Below the pieces are notes generated by a model. The model ran no database searches, was not told where the DNA came from, and saw nothing but the letters and a program-made list of their open reading frames with translations. A stretch of DNA of 64,000 nucleotides from Edaphochlamys debaryana. Lineage: Eukaryota > Chlorophyta > Chlorophyceae > Chlamydomonadales. Both the position numbers and the translations under genes were made by a program. This document shows, piece by piece, positions 35,331-47,131 of the stretch; position 1 is the first letter of the stretch, and every line of letters starts with the position of its first letter. The stretch covers positions 744,001 to 808,000 of the forward strand of contig JAEHOE010000006.1 of NCBI GenBank assembly GCA_016858145.1, in the 5' to 3' direction.

Positions 35331-37521
35331 GCGCCCAGCGGGGCGGGTGCACACGGCCTCAGTGGGCCAGGCGGCCTGGGGGCGCTCCGCTGTGGGAGCG
35401 CACCCAGCGGGGCAGGGCCGGCAGGGGCCCGCCCCGAAGGGCATGCAGGCCGCGGCCCGCTTGTGGGCGGCGGCTGCGCTGGAGAGACTCTTCGGCGGCG
35501 CGGCAGGAGTGCGGGAGCGGAGGCAGAGCACGAGCAGCGGCTCATCATTTTATTCTCGCTCACGCGTCTGGTTGGGGCCAGCAAGCTGTGAGGGGGGCGG
35601 GAGCGGGCGAAGGCGCCCCTTGTCATGACAGCGCAGCAAGCACGACACGGCGCGGGCCGCCATCCACCCCACGTTTTGGGGAGTGGCGGACATTTTGAGC
35701 GGCGACACAGTCTTGCGCAGCGGAGGGAGGCCGGCGCGGAGCTGCCGGTTGCGGGCCACCTGCCTACCTGGTGCCACGTGAGAGACCCGTACAAAGCAGT
35801 GGCGGGGCCTACAGCAGCGGCCGAGCCACCACGTGTATACACAGGCGCGAGGGCCTCAGCCGCCGGGGGCACGACGCCCCCGGCCGGCGCTTGACGGGTC
35901 ATCGACGGAGATTCCACGCTGTCCTCTGTTGTACAAGACGGCGACGTTCCCGACAAGCTTCCACCGGCGGTGCTTGAATGGCGCCACGGGGGCAAGGAGA
36001 CGTCCGACCGATTGACTGAGACCGAGAGAGCGATGTGAGGCGACACCTTGACCACAGAGGGGCGGCATGGGCGCCGCAGCCGCCTTAAGGCTGCGGCCCC
36101 CATCTGCGGACCAACCCCGACCGAGGGGAACAAGCGCTGACGACCCAGGCGCCGCGACACCACACAAACGTCCTCCGCTGCCACCCAGGCCGCAGACGTT
36201 AAGATCTATCAAGCGAAGCACAGGGGGGATGGAGGGGGGCCGCACTGCACCCTGTATCGGTACGACCATTCGCACGGGCATGGCTGCGCCCCCTCGCCTG
36301 GCTGTTTGGGGGAGCGGGGCGTGGCGGGGCCATGCGTGGGGTTTGGAAACCCGCACGCGTGGCGCACGTGACGGGCGTGACGGGGGGATGAGTCAGGCCT
36401 AGTACGACATGTACGCTCCGCGCGCGTGCTGTACGGGTTTGGAGTTGTACGACCGACCGAGTGCTGACTCGGATCCGGATAGATCTTGATAGCAGTCGGG
36501 ATCTGGATCTTGAAATCTTCTGGGGACCGCGGTTTCTTGACCAAAGCCAAGGGGTGTTGTACGATATGCGACGGTTCGGCCGTGGGGCGGCCGGTCGGTA
36601 CGTCCGTCGATGGATAGAAGCATCTTCGCCGCCGAGAACGCGGGGGATCCGGGGATGGGACGGGGTGGAGCGGGATTGTCAAGGCAGGCAGGGGGTGAAA
36701 TGGAGTTGAAGGACAAGGGGGCTGCAGGCTGGCGCAGGCGCGTCTGTGTCGCAGGACGGCAGGAGGCTGGAGACTGGGCGACGGCCCGTGTGGCGAAGTC
36801 ACGGGGCGGGGAGTCATATGTCGTAATTGCAAGGTAGTATCATCTCTGTCCTTTTGCCGCTTTGCGCTGGCGTTGCGTGATAAGCTTTTGGCATCTGAAG
36901 GGTCGCGGCTGAGCCCCGCCTGGGGGGTCCGTCGACGTGTTGAATTCGAAGAGTCGTGGCGTGGCGCCTGGAAGAAGAATGGCAGGGGTTGGCCGAAGAG
37001 TTCTGGCTTTGTTTGATTTGCGCAAAGAGCGCGCGGGCGGCGGGGCCGGGCCCCCAAGCGGGCGTACCCCAGAAGACACTTGTGCCGTTGTATCGTTATT
37101 TCGTCCTTGTTTGGGGGCAACCGGTCCGTGCCTTTGTTGCGGATTCGGCGTCTCGGCAGCTGCGCATGCAGCGGTCGTGCGATTTGGGGATCTGGGCCTT
37201 ATCTGCGGTCTATTTGCGAGCGCTGCGTGGCCTGGGGCACGGCAGCTTCACGTATGGCACGGCAATAAGCTCTGTGTGCGCTCCCTCAGCCCCGCCCCTG
37301 TCCGTATACCTTGCGCCCTTCCGTGGCGGTGCTGGCTTCCCCCAACCTCACCCTCAGCTCAGGCGCCGGCAAAGTCTCGAGCTCCATACAGATGCAGAGC
37401 CCCAACACCCCTCGGTCTTGCCCTGCACTGGCCGCTTTCAAATAGAGCAGTACTCGGACAGGCACTGCGCATATGGTCAGCATGTGGATGGAGCAGGCAC
37501 ATATGGGGCGGGATTCCTTCT

Positions 37522-37572
37522 GAGCCGCCGGAGAGCTGCTTGCCATGCCACCGACAACCGCCCAAGGCCCCA
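37522..37572. repeat. 51 bp dispersed repeat, copy 1
   Basis: GGAGAGCTGC...CATGCCACCGACAA...CGCCCAAGGCCCC, repeated at 38006-38056 with about three mismatches. A TATACCTTGCG motif occurs upstream of both (37305 and 37996) at different distances. Confidence 0.8.
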
Positions 37573-38005
37573 CACGCGCAGGGGTGACCACCCCTGCAAA
37601 CGGCGCGGTTCGGCCCCGGCTAGCTGCACATTGCATGTTTGCATTGACCCCTTGCGCACTCGCTTGCCTGGCACCCCTGTTCGTAACCCCGGCCGCACTC
37701 TGTCCCGAAGTCATGCGGCGGCGGCGCACGCCTCGCCGCCGCCGCACCGGGATGGCGGCAGCGGCTGCAGAGAGGCTGCGTGGCCGCGTAGGCCGTCTAC
37801 GCTCTTAGTCCCCCTCTCGCCCTTAGGCAGGCCGTCTACGCTCCTCCGGCGGCTCAAGGGTGGTCCTCGTAGCCCTGCTGCCTGCGTCGCCCCGCTGACA
37901 TGTGCCTTCGACCGAAGTACCTGACGCCTCTTTCGCTCTGCTTCGGAGGCTCTCCCTACTCAGAGGTCTGCAGTGTGGTTGAGTAGCTGGGGCGGTATAC
38001 CTTGC

Positions 38006-38056
38006 GAGCCCCCGGAGAGCTGCTGGCCATGCCACCGACAAGCGCCCAAGGCCCCG
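38006..38056. repeat. 51 bp dispersed repeat, copy 2
   Basis: Second copy of the element at 37522-37572, same orientation, ~484 bp away. Confidence 0.8.
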
Positions 38057-38344
38057 CCGGCAACAATCGAGCGCTCCATGGACCATGGCCGCTTAGTGAC
38101 TGGGGCCCCGGAGCTGTGCGCGCCCTCTGTAATGGCATTGCATTGAGCTTTAACCCCGGCCGACTCAACGCAGCCCAGCAGCGAGCAGCGGCGCTTTCAT
38201 ATCATACGCCAGCAGCTTATACCAGGACGTTCTGGCACCTTGTACCTTCAAGCAGCATTCCCACAGGCCTGCCGCCTACAGCATGGCGGCCCCGTGTGGC
38301 CTGAACCGCTGCACTTCGCACCCACACTGCACGTCCGCCTAGCC

Positions 38345-38360
38345 CCCTAAAACCCTAAAC
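38345..38360. other. Two telomere-like CCCTAAAA units
   Basis: CCCTAAAA followed by CCCTAAAC. The Chlamydomonas telomere repeat is TTTTAGGG. Two units may be chance or a small interstitial insertion. Confidence 0.4.
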
Positions 38361-38499
38361 TTCCCCCTCACGTTTCCCAAACAGCCTCCACCGGCACCTG
38401 CGCATGCATTCAAGCCCCAGCCTTGCCCAAGCATCACGTCCCGTGCGGCCGTGATCCCTTACCCCCCCACCACTGCGGACTGCACATCCGCCAAGCCAC

Positions 38500-41376
38500 C
38501 TAGAGCAGCGTCGCGTGCGACAGCGCCGCCGCCAGGAGGCTCAGCAGCGCCAGTAGGGGCAGCGCCAGCGGCCCCGCGGCGGTGGCGGCGCCGGGCGAGG
38601 GCGGGGGGGGCGAGGGCGGCGGCGGCGGTGGCGAGGGGGCGGGGTCGATGGAGTCAGTGACGGTGAAGCTCCAGGTGGAGATCTGGGGTGCAGGGCGGGG
38701 GGGCGGGGGGAGGGGGCGGGGGGCGTCATGAGCCGTGCGCCCACAGCATACCTCTACCTCTGTTTGCTCGGCTGCGCCCCCAGCCGCTGGCTGCAAGCCC
38801 TCTTCCGGCTCAAGCCCACGCCACCGACTAGCGCGTCAGGGAGGCTGACAGACCACCAAGCGCCAGGAGCAGCGCACCACCACCACCGTGTCAGGGGCAG
38901 AGTCGCATGCCCCCGCCGCTTCCTGTGCGTCCCCCACGTGCATCCACTTGCCCGGCCGCGCCCCTGCTGAGCCGCTGGCTGCAGCCCCGCAGCATTACTC
39001 CCCCCCATGCACCCACAGCCGCCACGCCCCATGCGCGCATGCGCCCCAGCTGCACTCAGCACCGACCCGTTGCATCGCCCCCCCCCCATGCACCCACCAC
39101 GGCCTTGTCAACGCTGACGGTGCCCTGCGCCGCGCAGTCGGCCTGGGTGGTGCGCGCGGCGCAGCCCAGGGCCGCTGCCTGGTAGGCCCGGGCCCAGGGG
39201 TCGTTGGGGTCCAGCAGGCCCGGGCCCGTGGTGAAGGCATGGAGGTCCAGGTCGCAGCGGAGGGGGTCGTTGACGTCAGAGTCGGGCACCCAGCGGCAGC
39301 GGCTGGGCACAGCCAGGCAGGCGGCGGCGGAGGCCGAGGCGGCGGAGGCGGCGCAGGCGCGCGCGGCGGCGGCGGCCTGGCTGCCGGCGTCGCAGGTGCC
39401 GGCCAGGTCGGGGACGAAGAGCTTGCCGAGCAGGAGGGAGCCGCCGGAGCTCTGGGGGGTGGGGGGTTGAGGAGTGGGAAGCGGCGGGGAGCGGAGGGAG
39501 GAGATGAGGATGGTGGTGACGCGGAGGAGGTGGAGGAAATGCGGTGGTGTGGGGCGTATATATGCGGCGGGTTCCGAGCTTCAGGTGCGGTGGCACAGGA
39601 CCCCAATCGGTTTGCCCCCCTTCGCACCGTCGTTGTGTAGGTGATGTTGTTGCGCGTGGAGATGTCGGTGACGAGGGTGGCGTTGGCGAGCCACTTGGCG
39701 CGGCAGTACGAGTCGCCCTGGAGCACTGCGGAGGCGCAGGCGGACGGGAGGGCGGGTATGGGCGCTGAGGAGCGCCACGTAACACCGCGGTCCGCTTGGC
39801 GACCGCTGGGTCTAGGCCTCAGCCTGAGGCGCCACCACGTCATGCCCTGCCAGTCCCCTTCCGCTCCCGGGGCAGCCCATGCACCGGTGCTTCCGCCCTC
39901 CGGCCCCAGCAGTCGGCCCCACAACAACCACCCCATCAAAGGGTACGCCGCTGGCCCACTGTAGCCCGTGCTCTGCCCCGTCGCCCGACTCAGCCGGCCC
40001 CATCAAAGAAGGGCAACCCGGTCCACCCCCCTCCCCCTCCCGGCCCGCCCCTGCCTGCCCCCAGGTGCGCACCGTTGTACGCTGTGCCCAGGCTCTCGGC
40101 CGCGTTGCCAATGAGGGCCTCCAGCAGCCCATCGTTTAGGGAGGAGGGGCGCAGCTGCCCCGCCGCCACCACCTCGCAGCCGGCGGCGTAGGGCTCGGTG
40201 GCGCACAGCGGCACCCCTGCGCGTGCGCACAGCACGGCCTGGTCGAGCAGGGAGTCGCGGCAGTAGAGGTTGTCGGGGGCGATCTGGTGGGGGGCAGGTG
40301 GGTCGAGGGGAAGGGGCAAGGGGCGGGTGAGGAAGGGGCGGTGGTGAAGGCAAGGCATGGCATGCGATGAGGCGAGGGATGGCGAGCGTGGGGCGGGTGG
40401 GTGGAGGCAGGCAGGGCCTCGACGGCTGCGTTGAACAGCACGCGGTTGCACCCCCCTTCCCCCCCCCCCTGCGGTTACGGCGCACCATGGAGTCGGCCTG
40501 GTAGGCCAGGGTGCACTGGGCTGTGCCGTCCACCTCCCGCCACCTGCGTCCGAAGGGGAGGGTGGATTGCAGGCGCTTACACAAGGCTCTCGGGGAGGGG
40601 AGAAACGGCTGGGAGCCTAGGCCTGGGAGTCTGGCTCAGGGCATCCCATGCGGCATGCTTTGCCATGGCCAGGCCGGGAGGAAGGCAAGGAGAATGTGTG
40701 GTTAGCTGGGAAGAGGAGCAGTGGCGGCCAAGGCCCCCTTCTGGCCTTCTCCTTTGCGGGCAGAGGCGGCTACACCCTAAGCAGCAGCAGGAGAAGCGAG
40801 GGCCAGGGGGGAACACGCAGACCGAAAGACGGGTGGCCACAGATTGGGCCCGGGCGGCGGAGCTGGGAAAGGCGGGTTCACCGTAAGGCACGCCCCCTTG
40901 CCCGCTCGACGCACAGGGCCTCTCCCTCCCTGACTTGCCAGCATCCTTTGGGCTTGCCCAGAATCTCCGTGCAGTTCGCCTCGGTCGTCTCCTGCTCGCA
41001 TCGGTATTGCGCGTATGACAGGCTAGCTAGCCACCTGGGGGGAGGGGGCCCAGAGGCGAGGTTGGTGAGGCTCGTAAGGATTGTCGGGGGACTGCTTAGG
41101 GGTGCAAGACGGGAAGGGGACGAAGCGGCCAAGTGTGAGGGGCGGAGTGACCAAGTCTTACTTTGAGGACTCCGACGCTGTCGGCAGAAGCGGATTGCCA
41201 GCGAGAGAAGCTGGGAAGTGGTCGTTAACAGTGCAGAAGCCTGCATCGCTCCAGCGGCATGTGTTCACTGGCTCAGCGGCGAGGAGGGAGCGGGAGCTAT
41301 GACGGTGGCTGGCTGCAGCTGCAGATCCTAGTAGGCCGAGAAGCAGCACACCCAAAGCCAGCGCGGGCTGTGACAT
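38500..41376 (-). CDS. Cys-rich secreted protein, probable GPI anchor
   Basis: Function not recognised. Exons 41376-41162, 41034-40935, 40533-40486, 40283-40073, 39725-39628, 39451-39098, 38682-38500 join in phase to 402 aa. It opens with a clear signal peptide (MSQPALALGVLLLGLLGSAAAA). The middle has repeated Cys-spaced blocks (YRCEQETTEANCTEI, GCWQ, YCRDSLLDQAVLC, LGCAARTTQADC, SRCRW, RCDLDLHAF), probably disulfide-bonded. Near the end is a [14 protein letters not shown] stretch of the sort hydroxylated and glycosylated in algal wall proteins, then a C-terminal hydrophobic helix (LALPLLALLSLLAAALSHATLL) with no cytoplasmic tail, as in GPI-anchored proteins. Likely cell surface or wall. The acceptor at 40533 is my choice among two; the alternative at 40543 breaks phase. 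It is divergent from the GDSL gene 241 bp away. Confidence 0.7.
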
Positions 41377-41617
41377 CTTCGGTTGGGCCCTTTGCCTCCA
41401 GCGGTGTAGGCTCTCAAGGTGTTGCCCGTAGACACTACGAAACTAGCAGAGCTTGTATGGCTGCCCGCTGCAGGTTCCATGCCAAAACCCGTCTTTGAAT
41501 CCGTGCAATCACCTGCTAGCTCCTGCTGTGGGCCCAGCAGACTCGCACACGGGCACCAGGTCCCATCCTAGCAGTAGATCTAGGCTCCGCAGCTCTTCCT
41601 GTCGCTGCAGAGCAACG
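41377..41617. promoter_or_regulatory. 241 bp bidirectional promoter region
   Basis: Only 241 bp separate the ATG of the Cys-rich secreted protein (minus) from the ATG of the GDSL esterase (plus). Both 5' UTRs and both promoters must fit here, which makes shared regulation likely. Confidence 0.6.
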
Positions 41618-44600
41618 ATGGCGCCACACATGCTGGTTAGCCTTTTGGCACTCGTCTCCGCTGCAGCGGTGCAAGCCGTCTCTCAAGCTCCTATTCAAAG
41701 AGGCGCCAAGCAGACACTCAACCTGTTTATCTACGGCGACAGTCTCTCAGACACGGGTGCGGGCAATGCGAACGTTACTACCACCTTCTCATAGACTTCT
41801 CCTACAGCCAGCCTAATGCACACAGAAATCATGGGCATGGAACCTGGTTGCCGGGGGCGCTGGTCGGCGTCTCACACAATTGCCTAGCATCCCGCGAAGC
41901 CGGGCCCAGCCCCGAAGCCCCCCGCCCGCTACGCTGTCAGCCTCGTTATGACCGCATGTACCCCCCAGTACCCCCCAAGCGGACACTGCTGCAATGTCAT
42001 CGCAGCGACCCCAGCCTGATGGGGGCTGAGTCGGCGGTCCCTCGAGTCCTGAACCTCCTGCCTGTTTCCCCCTCCCTCTTGGCCCAACCAGGCTACAGCT
42101 TCGCCATTAACGGGGGCGCACCAGAGGCGCGGCTGGGCTACTGGCGGGGCCGGTGAGCAGCGCCTTGCAGCGGGGAAGGGTATGTGTGCACCAGCACATG
42201 GGGTCGGCGGGGTCGGGGCTGGTGGGGGGCCTTGTACTGCTGGTCCGCAGGGCGGGGCAGGGCGGGAAGCCATGGTGTCCAGGCTTTGCTCCACCGCCCT
42301 GACGAGTGACAAAGCCCACCGCGGTCTGCGCGAAGGCAAGTCTAACTTGCCAAGGCCTGGCAATGTGGCCCCCAGGCTGTGATCCTGGACCGTACCGGCA
42401 CAGCGTGTGCATCCCCATTGACTTGACCGCACTGATTTACGCTTCCCTTCCCTCCCGCGCGTGCGGCATTGCCTCGTCCGGTCGCCGCCCAGCTTCACCA
42501 ATGGACCCAGTGAGAGGGATACGGGGGCACTAGATGCTTGGGGCGGGGGCTTCCTTTGGCGGCACGCTCTTTGCTGCAGGGGCATTGCTGGAGAGGGCGC
42601 AAATGTGTCCTCCCTGCCTATCCTCTTCTTAGCAATGGCCCCCTGCACTTCACCTGCCTCCCTGCCCCTTCCGCCCGGCCCCAGACTGGGTTGACAACCT
42701 GAACGCAACGCTGTCCGCGGGGCAACCAGTTCAGGTGCGGGTGGAAGGCCGTGGGGCGAGGGGCGCTGGGACCTGCGGTTGGGGTTTAAAGCAAAGCATC
42801 TTGGTGTGCCGACCCATGATTTTTACTGCACTGGGCTGGCCCCAGTGCCCATGTGGCTAGCGCCAAGTTCATGCCTGCGCTACTGAAAGGAAGCCTGGCG
42901 CTCGCGCTGCCCCCATCCCGACCGCAGATATACAATTACGCGACCGCGGGTGCCACCGCATGCAACCTCAGCAATGCCCAGCCGTGAGTTAACCGTATTC
43001 CCTGCACGCACCCCAGAACCCTGCGTGGAAGCCGGAATATGCCGCAAGCGCTGCAACCAGCCAAATAACCAACCAACCGATCTAGTAGCTTGCATACCTT
43101 GATGGGCTGTGCGTGCTACCGATGCCGTCCCCGTGTCCGGCTGTCGTTGGTCAAAAGGCACGCGCTTCCGCCGTCCACGTGCCTCACCCCGCTTGTCCCT
43201 CTGGACCTGGATCGCAGGATCTACCAAGCGATGACCTGGATCCGGAACCTCACGGTGCAGGTGAGCGCGCACGCGCTCTTGCGTGCGTGGCAACTTGCGC
43301 ATGCACCCATGGCTGAACCCGCAGCGCCCATGCCTCAACCCACCGCCATCCTCCGCACCCCCTTTCCCTCCCCCCTTCCCAGGTCGGCGCCTTCCAGCAG
43401 GACGTTGCCGCCGGCAAGATCCCCCTCCCCGACAGCTCCAACCGCAACGTCGCTATCATCGTGGGTTGGAGGTTGGCGGTTGGCGCCGACGAAGAAGGGG
43501 CGTTGAGCGGGAAGGGAGTGTTGTAGCAGCAAACCATACGGACTAGCCAGCAGGACGCCGCCCGACAGAGCCCCTCGCGGCCTCATGCTTCACCTCTAGT
43601 TGTAGTCCAGGGCTCTCAACGTGGGTTGGCGCTGAGCAGGCGGGGCGGGGAGTTGGGCGGGGGTTGTGCGGGGCGGAGTGGTTGGTGCCGTATTGGCAAG
43701 GCAGCCATACATGGACTGTGTGGCTGGGCACCAAGCACCTGGACCGCGCCCCTCGCTACCACGCACTTTGGTCGCTTGCCGCCGCCGCCCTCATCCCCTC
43801 GCTTTCCCGCCCCTCCCTGTTGGCCCCGCTACCCCCAGATGGTTGGAGTCAACGACCTGGCGGTGAGCACTGGGCCGGCGGAAGCCCTTGGGGGGAGCAA
43901 TGCCTGAGGCGATGCGAAGCGCGCACAGCTGCAGGCCGCCTCCCAGCTCTCGCCCGGGAGAGGGCCCCCACGAGGACCCCCCACCGCCCACCACCGCCAC
44001 CGCCACCACCACGCTGTGTGTGGAGGTGTCAAGGGGCGCTCCTGCAGGCCCCAGACGCCACAGCCACAGAGCCTGACGGCGGCCCCATGAAACCCTGCCC
44101 CCCGGGACCCCCCTTGCTCCCCCCCAGGCCTTCCTGTACACCGTCACCACCAACCCCGCCCTCGCCGCAAACACCACTGAGCTCATCGCGAGGGTGGGCC
44201 GCCGGGCGGCAGGGGGGTGGGGGCAGTGGGGCGAGGCTGGGAGCACGGACTGACAGACTCCTCGGGCGGTTCGGGTCGGTGTGCTTGCTCCTCCTCTGCA
44301 CCCAGCCCTGACGTTGGCAGCCTCTTCCGCGCCCCTCTGCCCCTCCCTCCATCGCCCCCCCCCCCAGGCTACCCAGGTCGGACGGGACATCGTCGCGTGC
44401 CGCCTGCAGGGGGCCGCGGCGCTGCTGCAAACGGGCCGCGTGACGGACGTCATCCTCATGCCCCTCACGCCGGTGAGGGGGCGGTTGCTGGGTACTACTC
44501 GAGCGTGTTGGGAGGGACGCAGCGCCGTGTGTGCCGTCGCTGTGGAGGCGATGCAGGTGGAGGCTGACCTCCACCGCCGCCGCCCGACCCCATCTTCCCT

Positions 44601-46227
44601 CCCCCGCCAGGTGTGGATGGCGCCCGCAGTGCCCGCTTTCTTCAAGCCCCAGGTGCGGCCCGGCCCCGCGGGCGGGGATGGCGGGTCTGAACTCTGCAGC
44701 AGTTCAACACACGATTCCGATGGCCCCTGCCGCCACTGCCTGCCATCCAGGCAGCCCCTGCACCCCCACCTTGTCCGTGCCACGCTTTAGCACCACCAAC
44801 CGCCTCCCACCCGTGCCCCCTTCCCTTCCCCCCTCAGGTCCAGCTCATAGCCACCGGTATCGACCAGGGCATCATCCCCGTAGCCGCCACCACGCAGGCA
44901 GCCCTCAATGCAGTGCCTGCGCTCAGCAACGCCAGGTGTGTGCTGGGGTAGCATGGGGGTAGCGGTGTGGGGTGGGAACCGGGAGGGAAGTGCGGCCGTG
45001 TTCGTTGCGTGGCTGCTGGCCTGTGCTACAGGATCCTTGCCTGATCTGATCTGATCTGATCCTTGCCGTACCGCAGGATCCACACGATGGGCCTGTCGAG
45101 CGAGATCGAGGCCGGCATCCTGGCGCTCAAGCCCCCCTTCGGCAACCTCGTCGGTGAGCTGCTGCAGCCGCAGCCCTTGCCCCGTGTCTGAATCCCGGCA
45201 CGGCTCGGAAGGCTTTGCTGAAGGTCTCGTGCCACACGCGACCTGCTGCTGAGGCCGGGTTCAGCGGCACGGCCGGTTGAGTTAGGATCCTCTTGCCTGG
45301 ACCGACTTGCACCGGCAACCCGGCATGCAGCAGCCAGAGATGACGCCCCCGGGAACCGGCTTCTGGAGGCCCCGGCCCAGCTCCTCACGCCCCCTCGACC
45401 CTCGCCACTCCACACACAAACACACTGCCCCCGCTTCCCTCCCCCCCTGACCTCCCCAGACGCCTGCGTCACCAACCAGACCACCTCCCAGCGGGTGGAG
45501 CCGGGGGCGGTGGCGTGCTCCAACCCCACGGGTGGGGCCGCGGGGGGCGGAGGGCAGGGGCCGACTGGCTTACGTAAGGGGCATGCTGAGTGTGGCTTCC
45601 AGGCAGCGGCGCGGGCCTGGCCTGGGCCAGGTCCTGGAGGGCCACAACGGAACGGCGCCAGCGAGGCCTGCGCCGAGGCCCCGACCACCCCTGCGGCGTG
45701 GGGCGCGGGCGTCGCCCGCACCAGCCCCTGCATCCGTCGCCCTCGAGTACAATGCCACCCCTCCACACGCTCTCACCACTAATTTCCCTCCCCTCCCAGG
45801 CTACGGCTGGCAGGCGGGCAGGAAGGGCAGAAAAAGTAAAGGATTTCCCCCCCTCACACGCTGTCACCCCCAACTCCCCTCCCCCCCAGACTATGGCTTC
45901 TTCGATGACATCCACCCCAGCGCCCGCTTCCACAAGGTGGGGGGGCGGGGGGGGGGGCAACGAAGAGGGGCATGGGGCAGAGCGTGGAGGTAGTCAAGCC
46001 ACAGGTTGGTTGCGGGGGCCGCGAAGGGGACAGGGTCGCACGCGGACCCGCACCAGTCGCCGGCCCAAACCCCCCGTTCCCTCCCTCTCTGTCTCCCCCC
46101 CTCCCCCCTCCAGTACTTGGCCCAGCGCTTCCTGCTGCCCCGCCTGCAGCAGCTGCGCCTGGTGCCCCGCCGCGTGCCCCTGGCGCACCTGGGGGCTTCG
46201 GGGCCGCAGTACGCGGGGCCGCAGTGA
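41618..46227 (+). CDS. Secreted GDSL (SGNH) esterase/lipase
   Basis: Serine esterase of the GDSL/SGNH family; substrate unknown. 16 exons: 41618-41756, 42092-42152, 42493-42509, 42685-42734, 42928-42983, 43218-43260, 43383-43460, 43839-43862, 44128-44193, 44368-44472, 44611-44652, 44838-44935, 45077-45153, 45460-45531, 45890-45936, 46114-46227; they join in phase to 362 aa. It has an N-terminal signal peptide (MAPHMLVSLLALVSAAAVQA), block I FIYGDSLSDTG with the nucleophile Ser, GRFTNGPNWVDNL, block III VGVNDL (oxyanion Asn), and the C-terminal FFDDIHPSARFH carrying the Asp-x-x-His of the catalytic triad. All four family blocks are present and the length is typical. Exons 3 (17 nt) and 8 (24 nt) are microexons. 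A (CTGAT)4 run lies in the intron at 45041-45062. Confidence 0.88.
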
Positions 46228-47131
46228 GGGGCGGGGGGTCGGGGGCTGGGGTTAGGGAGGGGCAGAGTGCAGCGGGACGGTGCAAGGCGACGGGCGTGTG
46301 TTGGAGAGCTGCGGAGTGCGGGAGGCGGGGCCAGGCGCACGGGGTGGGTGGGGTGGGGAGGGATTTGGTGGGGCGAGGAGGTTCCCTAACAGGGGGTGCG
46401 GGGTGTGCATTCACGTTTACGGTAGTCTTGAACCACACGAGGCTGGCAGTGCGAGGTTGAGGCAGCATGGGTCTTGGCTTACCAATGTCTGGGTTGTGAC
46501 TTGTGAGATCCGTAAGTGCAACCCCAAAGGTCCAGGCGCCCCGAGCCCCAGGCGCTGCCTACAGCGATCCACCCATTGACCTCAGCCTCCGTGCTGGGCA
46601 GGGCCCAGCAGCCAGCAGGCCAGCCATGCCTGCGGCGGTGTTGGGCGTGTGGCGTTGAGAGTCGCGCAGCCCAGGCAGCACACAAGCAGCAAGGCTGTGC
46701 AGGTTGCTGTGCGCTGGTTGCGGGAGAGGGAATGGACGCCGGGAGGGGTCGAGCATGCCATGCCAGCTGCCCCAGGGCGAGCCGGGGAAAGGAAGGAAGA
46801 CATCGAGGTCACTGGGCCGACCGTGGGGCTTCGACGAGAACAACTTGGCGGAGAGCCGCAGGGGAAAGGGGGCAAGTTGGCGAGCGAGGGGCGGGAAAGG
46901 CGGGGGAGGGAAGCCCATGCTGCAACATGTGCATGCCTGGCCTGGCATACGTATTGCCTGTAAACGCACCACAACAGCGACTGAAGCAGACGATCAGCAC
47001 AGCGCACAGGAACACGACGCACCAGCCGCTTGAACGCTGCCATCTGTTCTGCGACACCTCTTCACTGGCTCTGGTGCCTTACCTTGTGTGCTGCTGAGAT
47101 TATTGGCCATAACTTGGACTGAGACAGAGCC
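46228..47131. other. Intergenic: GDSL 3' side and FHA promoter
   Basis: No gene recognised. It must hold the GDSL 3' UTR and the promoter of the FHA gene. Confidence 0.5.
46959..46963 (+). terminator. TGTAA, possible GDSL poly(A) signal
   Basis: First TGTAA I find after the GDSL stop, though 730 bases away, which is long; a variant signal closer in is possible. Confidence 0.3.

Larger units (their letters stand above)
35331..38499. other. Gene-poor 3.2 kb between convergent genes
   Basis: Lies between the ends of two convergent genes. A frame opening with GTG at 36956 runs to 37924 (322 codons), but it has no ATG near its start and no clear domain, and its second half overlaps the short repeats at 37.5 kb. 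I see no exon chain. It could be a decayed element. Confidence 0.45.

Noticed and set aside
38345..38360. Interstitial telomere as a chromosome fusion mark
   Set aside because: Only two units, one imperfect; expected by chance at appreciable rate.
45460..45890. Extra GDSL exon at ~45801 (GYGWQ)
   Set aside because: Splicing 45531 directly to 45890 keeps phase and gives the expected DYGFFDDIHP block; the extra piece adds no family sequence.
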